DNA of 12,349 bases from Brachybacterium sp. UMB0905. Its GTDB lineage: Bacteria; Actinomycetota; Actinomycetes; Actinomycetales; Dermabacteraceae. The position numbers and the translations under genes were made by a program. The notes beneath the pieces are model-generated. The model searched no databases, had not been told where the DNA came from, and saw nothing but the letters and a program-made list of their open reading frames with translations. The stretch spans positions 1 through 12,349 of the forward strand of contig NZ_PNHL01000027.1 of assembly GCF_002871795.1 (NCBI RefSeq). Reading direction: 5' to 3'. This document shows, in pieces, positions 6,895 through 12,349 of the stretch; positions within the stretch are counted from its first letter, which is position 1; every line of letters starts with the position of its first letter.

Positions 6895-8184
6895 GTGGCT
6901 GACACGACCACTGTCGTTGTTGACGACGAGATGATTGATCCCGTGACCGGGGAGATCATCGATCAGAAGGAACTCGCAGAACGCTTGCTCGCGCAGGCGA
7001 AGGAGCAGGGCGTGAGCTTGACGGGGCCGGGCGGCCTGCTCAGCCAGCTCACGAAGAACGTCCTCGAGACCGCGCTGAATGCCGAGTTGACCGAGCACCT
7101 CGGCCACGAGCACGGCGGGACCCCAATCGGCGAGAACATGCGTAACGGGACGCGGGTCAAGACGGTGCTCACCGAGATCGGGCCCGTCGAGATCGAGGTG
7201 CCCAGAGACCGTGACGGCTCGTTCGAACCGGTGATCGTCCCGAAGAGGAAGCGCCGGCTGGACGGGGTCGATCAGATCGTGCTCTCGTTGACCGCGCGGG
7301 GGCTGACCACGGGTGAGATCGCCGCGCACTTCGACGAGGTCTATGGGGCGAAGGTCTCCAAGGACACGATCAGCCGGATCACCGAGAAGGTCACCGGGGA
7401 ACTCGCCGAATGGTCGAGCAGGCCGCTGGATCCGCTCTACCCGGTGATCTTCGTCGACGCGATCGTCGTGAAGGTCCGTGACGGGCAGGTGAGGAACACC
7501 CCGTTCTATGTCGTGATGGGCGTCACCGTGAACGGGGAACGCGACATCCTCGGCATCTGGGCCGGTGATGGTCAGGAGGGTGCGAGGTTCTGGCTGCAGG
7601 TGTTCACCGAGCTGAAGAACCGGGGCGTCGAGGACGTGCTCATCGCGGTCTGTGACGGGCTGAAGGGTCTCCCGGAGGCGATCAACACGACTTGGGAGCA
7701 AACGGTGGTCCAGCAGTGCATCGTCCACCTGATCCGCAACAGCTTCCGCTACGCCGGGCGGCAACACCGCGACGCGATCGTCCGTTCCCTCAAACCTGTC
7801 TACACGGCCCCGTCGGAGCAAGCGGCAAAGGATCGGTTCGAGGAGTTCGCCGCCGAGTGGGGCGAGAGGTACCCGGCGATCGTGCATCTCTGGCGCAGTT
7901 CCTGGGCGGAGTTCGTGCCGTTCCTCGAGTACGACGTCGAGATCCGGCGGGTGATCTGCACCACCAACGCGATCGAGTCGATCAACGCCCGGTACAGGCG
8001 GGCCGTCCGGGCGCGCGGGCACTTCCCGAATGAGGCCGCCGCGATCAAGTGCCTGTATCTCGTCACGCGATCGCTTGACCCCACAGGTGGGGGCCGGGCA
8101 CGCTGGGTGATGAGGTGGAAGCCCGCGCTGAACGCGTTCGCGATCACCTTCGCCGGACGGTTCGAGAAAACCACCCACGAATGA
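6895..8184 (+). CDS. IS256 family (Mutator-type) transposase
   Basis: This DDE transposase cuts and joins the element's ends. GTG 6895 was chosen since GGAG (6885-6888) then sits 6 nt upstream; ATG 6889 abuts the Shine-Dalgarno and is less likely. The protein has 429 residues. The catalytic triad is D188 (VIFVDAIVVKVRDG), D254 (AVCDGLKGLPEAI) and E361 (TTNAIESINARYRR). Spacings of 66 and 107 residues fit the IS256 family, as does the CIVHLIRNSF motif between D254 and E361. The N-terminal part has the LTEHLGHE and VPRDRDGSFEP segments common in the family. No frameshift or early stop is seen, so the enzyme is probably active. It is encoded on the strand opposite to its neighbours on both sides. 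Confidence 0.95.
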   Translation: MADTTTVVVDDEMIDPVTGEIIDQKELAERLLAQAKEQGVSLTGPGGLLSQLTKNVLETALNAELTEHLGHEHGGTPIGENMRNGTRVKTVLTEIGPVEIEVPRDRDGSFEPVIVPKRKRRLDGVDQIVLSLTARGLTTGEIAAHFDEVYGAKVSKDTISRITEKVTGELAEWSSRPLDPLYPVIFVDAIVVKVRDGQVRNTPFYVVMGVTVNGERDILGIWAGDGQEGARFWLQVFTELKNRGVEDVLIAVCDGLKGLPEAINTTWEQTVVQQCIVHLIRNSFRYAGRQHRDAIVRSLKPVYTAPSEQAAKDRFEEFAAEWGERYPAIVHLWRSSWAEFVPFLEYDVEIRRVICTTNAIESINARYRRAVRARGHFPNEAAAIKCLYLVTRSLDPTGGGRARWVMRWKPALNAFAITFAGRFEKTTHE

Positions 8185-8198
8185 AAACCGCCGGATCC

Positions 8199-8223
8199 CA
8201 CACACCGTTTACCGGACAGACCC
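8199..8223 (-). repeat. IS256 right terminal inverted repeat
   Basis: Read on the minus strand it begins GGGTCTGTCCG and ends GGTGTGTG, the partner of 6839-6863. It starts 15 bp after the transposase stop. Confidence 0.88.
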
Positions 8224-8231
8224 GTCGTCCC
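8224..8231 (+). repeat. 8-bp target site duplication of IS256 element, right copy
   Basis: GTCGTCCC, identical to 6831-6838. Its last three bases are also the first bases of the hairpin at 8229-8249. Confidence 0.9.
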
Positions 8232-8249
8232 ACCACGTCCGGCGGTGGG
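8229..8249. terminator. Hairpin downstream of the DUF3024 gene, terminator candidate
   Basis: CCCACC (8229-8234) and GGTGGG (8244-8249) form a 6-bp stem with a 9-nt loop, about 95 bp beyond the stop of the DUF3024 gene on the minus strand. No T-run is present. The IS256 element inserted at the edge of this structure. The remaining sequence from 8250 to 8342 shows no gene. Confidence 0.3.
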
Positions 8250-8342
8250 TCACGCAGGTGGAGGCCGCCTACCCACAAGATACCGCCGTTGACGTTGCGT
8301 TGGAAGAGTCCCGGTGCTTGGTGACATGACCCGCTTGGGCTC

Positions 8343-8675
8343 TCACCCCCAGAAGATTGGATCCTGGTGGCTGCCGATGTAGTCGAGCAGTGACTGGACG
8401 TTCTTCGTCGGACGCTTGCGGGTGTACTCGTGGAACTTCATGTACCGGTCGCGCCAGTAGATGCTCCACTGCCCAGTCTTGACGGTATAGCGCAGGCGCG
8501 CGACCGGGAACCGTGTCCAGTCTCCCTGCCCGTCCCAGGGCGGCCTCGTCTCGATGATCGTGACGTGCCGGTCGGCAATCTCGGCTTCTACCCGCACTTG
8601 ATCCCACAGGTGCTCGGGCACGCGTTCACGGCACCAGCGGCCGATGCGCAGCAGGTCGGTCTCGGGCATCGCCAT
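8343..8675 (-). CDS. DUF3024 domain-containing protein
   Basis: A 110-residue soluble protein that fits the DUF3024 family along its whole length. Family-like features are RVPEHLWDQVRVE (18-30), TIIETRPPWDG (39-49), WTRFPVARLRY (53-63), GQWSIYWRDRYMKFHEY (68-84). The family has no established function. It is small and rich in W, R and Y, which might fit nucleic-acid binding, but that is speculation. ATG 8675 is taken as start; ATG 8669 is close by. Neither has a good Shine-Dalgarno, and CAGAAT six bases upstream of 8675 could be a leaderless -10. It stands alone between the IS256 element and a decayed gene on the opposite strand. Confidence 0.82.
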   Translation of the reverse strand: MAMPETDLLRIGRWCRERVPEHLWDQVRVEAEIADRHVTIIETRPPWDGQGDWTRFPVARLRYTVKTGQWSIYWRDRYMKFHEYTRKRPTKNVQSLLDYIGSHQDPIFWG

Positions 8676-8717
8676 ACGTCCATTCTGCTATCCGAGCTCC
8701 TCGGTAGCCTCGAAGCT

Positions 8718-8886
8718 GTGGCGGCAGGGCAAGTCCATCGGGGAGCATCACGTTGCGGCGGAGCTGGCCCGAAGTAGCTCACGCTGGTGCGGACAGTGTG
8801 AAGGCAGTCCCATCCCCGCCGACCCGGATAACGGTCGGGTGGTCGAGATTCAGGTGAAGACGGCGCAAGGCTCCACCTGGCGATAG
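8718..8886 (+). pseudogene. Broken PD-(D/E)XK-like nuclease gene, N-terminal remnant
   Basis: One frame (8731-8886) reads SIGEHHVAAELAR, then a scrambled stretch, then DPDNGRVVEIQVKTAQGSTWR and a stop at 8884-8886. The GEHHVAAELA helix followed by a GRVVEIQVKT strand is the pattern of small PD-(D/E)XK-fold proteins, in which E and the xK of EIQVK are catalytic. GTG 8718 begins MAAGQ in another frame and would join SIGEHH after a one-base shift, so at least one frameshift is likely. The middle segment has lost the usual GYxV and aspartate part, and the frame stops soon after QVKT. About 70 bp farther on, no frame clearly continues the domain. It is judged a decayed relative of restriction-type or intron-associated nucleases. 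The identification depends on short motifs. Confidence 0.45.
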
Positions 8887-9056
8887 CTTCGCTGGCTCGA
8901 CTCGAAGTCACAGGATCCAAGGTCAGCAGGAATAGTACGTCATGGCGGCCGTTCCGCATGACCCATGCCGTGCAGGAAGCTCCGTGGTGCCTCGTCCGCA
9001 TGTCGTCCCAGAGGCGTGGGGCGAGCACATGAACCCGATCACCTGGTCACATCCGC

Positions 9057-9081
9057 GTGCCGCGAGGCATCCTCGCGGCAC
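9057..9081. terminator. Strong 11-bp hairpin, terminator-like or structured RNA element
   Basis: GTGCCGCGAGG and CCTCGCGGCAC are perfect complements around a CAT loop. No T-run follows on either strand. It lies in the weakly coding space between the nuclease remnant and the helicase and might end transcription coming from the left, or be a protein-binding dyad. Confidence 0.4.
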
Positions 9082-9132
9082 AGGCGCGATCATAGGCTTA
9101 TGGCGATTCGGCGGTTCCAGGGAGCTTGCCGC

Positions 9133-9144
9133 TTGCGGCCGCAA
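9133..9144. repeat. 12-bp perfect palindrome upstream of the helicase
   Basis: TTGCGGCCGCAA lies 180 bp before the helicase start. It could be a regulator site; no promoter can be placed with confidence around it. The rest of 8887-9323 contains only low-quality reading frames. Confidence 0.25.
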
Positions 9145-9323
9145 CGATGCCTACACAGGAGAGATCGACGTGGTCGCGGCGGAGAGTCGCGACCCGACAG
9201 CAGTTGCACGTCATATCTTGGCTCTGGAGGAGGCCGTCAAGTGAGGTCACGCCCCGCTGGCTGGAAGCGATCGCGATCGCTCAGCAAGCTAGTGCCCCAG
9301 TCCCTATCGGAAGGTCGCTCAGC

Positions 9324-12095
9324 ATGGCAACGGTAGAACAGCAGGTTCTGGACTCGAGCAACGCGATCGACCAGAACATCTCGGCAATCACGACCGACCG
9401 TGGATTCTTGTCACAGAACCTGCTGCAATACTTGCGCCATCTGGTCGAGGGCTTGGTCGTCTATGCGCACGTCCCAGATCGGACGGTGACGTACAACTAC
9501 CAGACGGAGTTTGATGCTGCTCGGGACGCAGTGAACGGTGATGCCCGCTATCGACTGTTGACGCGCTTCCACAGCCTGCTCCAGATCAGTGTCTCGCACT
9601 ACACACTCGACCGGGACCCCTCAGAGCGCCTGATGCTCAAATACTACGAGTACCTGCTACGCACACGCGACCTCGCGAAGCAGCACCTCGGCCTGGACAT
9701 CCTCCGGAATCTCGAGCAGTTTCCGCTTCACGAGGATCCGGCACTCCGCGCGTATTACGAGAAGATTGCTGGCCGGATTGAGGCATCGAAACACGACTTG
9801 CTGACCGGCAAGACCGAGCGTTACTACATCAACAGCTCTCGACCGTTCTTCATTGGCAACCGAATCTACTACGAGGTCACCTTCAGCCTGGCCCACAACC
9901 GGACGAGCAAGTTTGATCGGATCATCGGCTTCACCGACATTGATGTGAGCGACTACTACGCTGCACAACTCGAGCTTGCGAACGACTCAATCGACGTGCT
10001 CGGTCAGACGATGCCGATCATCATCGTGCGCGACTGGTCGGTGTCCATCCGACCGTGCGAGTTCGACAACTTCGCTCGACTCCTCGGACAGCAGACCACG
10101 GTGCAGTCGGGACACGTCGAGTACCGCAATCTGATGCGGTACCTAACGCTGACACGTCACAGTCTGCTCGACCTCCTTGACTCGTCAGACGAGGTGTACA
10201 ACCAGGTGAAGACATGGGTCCTCACGAACGCTCAGCGAACGCCTCTAATCTTTCCTGCACTGGACGCGGCGAGGGCGATCATCGGGCACAACCGTCCAGG
10301 CACCCGACTCTTGCGCTACCTGATGCTCCGGATGAACAACCAAATCCTGAAGGCACAGTACGACGTTAATCAGTGCGGGTGGCTCTCGAACCTGAATGTC
10401 TCAAGCGGCTGCCGTCCGTTCGACACGATGCCGTACTGTACGTCGCCCCGGAAACACAACCCGAGGTTTGCTGACCTCGCGGCTAGCATCGATTCTTCGA
10501 ACAGGAAGCACGAGCTACTTGCGCGACGGGTACGCGTCAACGTCGAGCAGCACGGCATGATCTACACACCCGAAGGCGACCTCGAAGACCTCGGGGACAT
10601 CGACGACCTGATCAGGCGCCACAACGCCGCTCTTCCACCGACACCACGGCACGCCCCACGCAAACTCCAACGCGCCAACGGCCACGTGTTCATCGTCGGG
10701 TACGAGGACGGCACCGTAGAGATCATCGAGCAGCTCCAGAAGATCGCCTCGAATGGCATCGAGGACTACGCGGACGACGTCGCCGCATGGCTTGACGAAA
10801 ACGCGAAACTTCCGGACGGTGACCCGCAGAAAGTTGACGATGAGATCAAGGCCGATGCCCTGCGGAAGCTCTTCTCCCACTCGAAGGTGGCCCTCATCTA
10901 CGGAGCCGCAGGCACCGGCAAGTCCACGATGGTCAACCACATCGCGAACTACTTCGAGAGTGAGCGGAAGCTCTTCCTGGCACACACCAACCCGGCCGTC
11001 GATAACCTGAAGCGCCGCGTCGACGCTCCCAACAAACACTTCAGCACAATCTCGAAGCATGTGCGGGGCGACTGGGACACATCGGGTCATTTCGATATCG
11101 TCATCATCGATGAATGCAGTACGGTCAGCAACGCTGCATTCCTCGAGGTGCTCGCCAACACCGAATTCGATCTGCTGGTGCTGGTGGGTGATGTCTACCA
11201 GATCGAGTCCATCGAGTTCGGGAACTGGTTTGGCGCAATTCGCTCGTACATCCCACCAGAGTCAGTACACGAATTGACACACCCGTTCCGTACGACCGAC
11301 GAGGAGCTCCTGACCCTCTGGGATCGCGTGCGTGACCTTGACGACCGGATCGAAGAGTCACTGTCGAAAAATGAGTACTCCAAAGAACTAGGGGAGTCGC
11401 TCTTCGCACGACACGGTGCCGACGAGATCGTGCTCTGTCTCAACTACGACGGATTGTACGGGATCAATAACGTTAACCGCTTCCTTCAGGCGAGCAACCC
11501 GAGCCCGGCCCACGTCTGGGGTGAGGCTGTTTACAAGGTTGGCGATCCGGTGCTCTTCAATGAGGCGGATCGCTTCCGCCCGCTGATCTTCAACAACATG
11601 AAGGGCAATATTGTTGGGATTAGCCAGGTGCCCGGGAAGATCACCTTCGACGTCGACCTTGGGCTCGAGCGTGAGGTGACAGCGATGGAGGCGATGCTCT
11701 TGAACCTCCGCGTCGTTGAAGACTCCGTGGTTCAGTTCGACGTCATCGAGCGCCCAGACACGGACGAGGACGATGACTCGACGACGACCATCGTGCCATT
11801 CCAGATTGCCTACGCGGTCTCGATCCACAAGGCGCAGGGTCTCGAGTTTGACTCGGTGAAGGTTGTTATCACGGAAGCCAACGAAGAGAACATCTCGCAC
11901 AGCATCTTCTATACAGCGATTACCCGGGCTCGAAAGCATCTCGAGGTCTACTGGACGCCTGACACTCAGACTCGGATCCTAAGCCGACTGGAGGTTCGCG
12001 AGAACAAGAAGGACGAGAACCTGCTTCGGCGGCGTCGCGGCGTGGTTCCGGTAGTCAAGGTGCCCAAACGACAGAAGGTGCGTCAGAAACCGTAG
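9324..12095 (+). CDS. Large SF1 RecD-like helicase with uncharacterised N-terminal half
   Basis: An ATP-dependent superfamily 1B (5'-3', RecD/Pif1-like) helicase or translocase of 923 residues. ATG 9324 follows GGAAGGT (9309-9315) by 8 nt; a longer in-frame extension to 9126 has no good start and poor coding character. Helicase motifs are complete: Walker A GAAGTGKST 527-535, Walker B IVIIDECST with D596-E597, motif III GDVYQI 622-627, HPFRT shortly after, motif V SIHKAQGLEFDS from 833, motif VI FYTAITRARK 862-871. The first roughly 500 residues are not assigned. They begin with a helical segment (FLSQNLLQYLRHLVEGLVVY, 28-47), then a beta-rich part (SRPFFIGNRIYYEVTFSLAH, from about 171), and a cysteine/histidine-bearing stretch (C363, PFDTMPYC, HNP at 378). 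The tail is highly basic (RRRRGVVPVVKVPKRQKVRQ). Its GC content appears lower than the relaxase's. It stands alone on the plus strand. A defence or repair role is only inference. Confidence 0.85.
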   Translation: MATVEQQVLDSSNAIDQNISAITTDRGFLSQNLLQYLRHLVEGLVVYAHVPDRTVTYNYQTEFDAARDAVNGDARYRLLTRFHSLLQISVSHYTLDRDPSERLMLKYYEYLLRTRDLAKQHLGLDILRNLEQFPLHEDPALRAYYEKIAGRIEASKHDLLTGKTERYYINSSRPFFIGNRIYYEVTFSLAHNRTSKFDRIIGFTDIDVSDYYAAQLELANDSIDVLGQTMPIIIVRDWSVSIRPCEFDNFARLLGQQTTVQSGHVEYRNLMRYLTLTRHSLLDLLDSSDEVYNQVKTWVLTNAQRTPLIFPALDAARAIIGHNRPGTRLLRYLMLRMNNQILKAQYDVNQCGWLSNLNVSSGCRPFDTMPYCTSPRKHNPRFADLAASIDSSNRKHELLARRVRVNVEQHGMIYTPEGDLEDLGDIDDLIRRHNAALPPTPRHAPRKLQRANGHVFIVGYEDGTVEIIEQLQKIASNGIEDYADDVAAWLDENAKLPDGDPQKVDDEIKADALRKLFSHSKVALIYGAAGTGKSTMVNHIANYFESERKLFLAHTNPAVDNLKRRVDAPNKHFSTISKHVRGDWDTSGHFDIVIIDECSTVSNAAFLEVLANTEFDLLVLVGDVYQIESIEFGNWFGAIRSYIPPESVHELTHPFRTTDEELLTLWDRVRDLDDRIEESLSKNEYSKELGESLFARHGADEIVLCLNYDGLYGINNVNRFLQASNPSPAHVWGEAVYKVGDPVLFNEADRFRPLIFNNMKGNIVGISQVPGKITFDVDLGLEREVTAMEAMLLNLRVVEDSVVQFDVIERPDTDEDDDSTTTIVPFQIAYAVSIHKAQGLEFDSVKVVITEANEENISHSIFYTAITRARKHLEVYWTPDTQTRILSRLEVRENKKDENLLRRRRGVVPVVKVPKRQKVRQKP

Positions 12096-12150
12096 CTGCC
12101 TGGATCGGATCACTGATGGACCTAGCGCTTGCCACCGGGTGCACACGAAT

Positions 12151-12170
12151 CACGTTGCCCGGGCACCGTG
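12151..12170. repeat. 20-bp near-perfect palindrome downstream of the helicase
   Basis: The two 10-base halves CACGTTGCCC and GGGCACCGTG pair at nine of ten positions. It lies 56 bp after the helicase stop and about 85 bp before the IS30-type end. It could act as a terminator for both converging genes, though no T-run is present. The rest of 12096-12255 shows no gene. Confidence 0.35.
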
Positions 12171-12255
12171 CGGCAGCTAGCCGTGGCGAGTAGCTCGAAG
12201 TCCCGGTACGGTGGACCCATCCGTAGGGGTGTGCTTTCCATCTGGCGACGGGGGC

Positions 12256-12279
12256 GATGTCAAGGCGTCGAAGCAACAT
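12256..12279 (-). repeat. Probable IS30-type terminal inverted repeat, right copy
   Basis: Read on the minus strand this holds TGTTGCTTCGACGC and then TGACA, agreeing with 48-71 at 20 of 24 positions. It spans the last codons and stop of the transposase fragment that begins at the right window edge. Confidence 0.45.
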
Positions 12280-12349
12280 GGGGCTCGCCGGCGAGCAGTC
12301 GAGCGAATGCCTCGGTGGGCGTGAGATAGCCCAGTCGGCGGCGGGGTCG
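12260..12349 (-). CDS. IS30 family transposase, C-terminal fragment (cut by window edge)
   Basis: Twenty-nine residues and a stop are visible. They read RPRRRLGYLTPTEAFARLL and end in VASTP. The RPRxxLGYxTPxEAF motif is the conserved end of IS30-family transposases, just after the catalytic glutamate, which lies beyond the window. The gene is transcribed toward the helicase, so the two converge with 164 bp between their stops. Whether the element is complete cannot be told from here. Confidence 0.8.
   Translation of the reverse strand, partial: RPRRRLGYLTPTEAFARLLAGEPHVASTP

Larger units (their letters stand above)
6839..8223 (+). mobile_element. Complete IS256-family insertion sequence, 1,385 bp
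   Basis: The element is bounded by 25-bp terminal inverted repeats (6839-6863 and 8199-8223) that agree at 19 of 25 positions. Both start with GGG and contain CTGTC and the inner GGTGTGTG. It carries a single full-length transposase gene and is flanked by an identical 8-bp duplication, GTCGTCCC. The intact ends and duplication indicate an insertion that has not since recombined. It lies between the dprA/small-membrane-protein operon and the DUF3024 gene, which point away from it on the left and toward it on the right. Confidence 0.93.

Noticed and set aside
6418..8205. A 595-codon minus-strand frame running across the IS256 element into the small membrane protein.
   Set aside because: The upper part is antisense to a clear IS256 transposase. 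Only the last 116 codons have a ribosome site and membrane segments. The fusion exists only because of the insertion.
8942..9244. A 100-codon plus-strand ORF before the helicase.
   Set aside because: There is no ribosome site, the first two thirds cross a perfect hairpin and have biased composition, and no family is recognised. Only its last 30 residues look coding.
9126..9323. N-terminal extension of the helicase starting at 9126.
   Set aside because: The extension is rich in R, S and W with no Shine-Dalgarno near its ATGs, while ATG 9324 has GGAAGGT at 8-nt spacing. The last 25 codons before 9324 do look somewhat protein-like, so a decayed neighbour is possible.
1..12349. CRISPR arrays, tRNA genes, rRNA and integrase attachment sites.
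   Set aside because: No regularly spaced repeats, no cloverleaf with a recognisable T-loop, and no integrase gene were seen in the window.

Overview
The window is high-GC DNA with GC-rich third codon positions, many GTG starts and several genes that look leaderless. This points to an actinobacterium, though the genus cannot be fixed from the sequence. There is no rRNA, tRNA, CRISPR array or obvious housekeeping operon. The content is that of a mobile or accessory region: a conjugative relaxase, an intact insertion sequence, the ends of two other IS elements at the window edges, a DprA paralogue and a large orphan helicase.

Layout. Positions 1-70 look like the end of an IS30-type element. Positions 70-634 hold no convincing long gene, but contain an inverted repeat (277-299) next to a perfect Shine-Dalgarno and a 16-codon ORF, then three back-to-back inverted repeats (511-586) just before the relaxase, which are a candidate oriT. 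A MobF (TrwC/TraI-type) relaxase-helicase fills 635-4174. Its stop codon overlaps that of a convergent four-helix membrane protein of DUF5367 type (4171-4608, minus). That gene is divergent from a TetR regulator (4648-5229), and both starts look leaderless. On the minus strand, a small two-helix membrane protein (6418-6768) precedes a DprA/Smf protein (5356-6348), probably in one operon. An IS256-family element (6839-8223, 8-bp target duplication GTCGTCCC) sits about 70 bp upstream of that operon. A DUF3024 protein (8343-8675, minus) follows, then a broken gene resembling a PD-(D/E)XK-type nuclease (8718-8886). A 437-bp weakly coding stretch with a strong hairpin comes next. A 923-residue SF1 RecD-like helicase with a long uncharacterised N-terminal half occupies 9324-12095. 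The right edge (12260-12349, minus) is the C-terminus of an IS30-family transposase whose last codons lie in a 24-nt motif shared (20/24) with the left edge.

How it fits together. The relaxase would nick and unwind DNA at a nearby oriT for transfer. DprA, a protector of single-stranded DNA and RecA loader in its known members, could act on single-stranded DNA, but that link is inference. The TetR/membrane-protein pair looks like a self-contained regulated cassette. The helicase and the nuclease remnant are the best candidates for an undescribed system, possibly DNA processing or defence; nothing in the sequence proves it.
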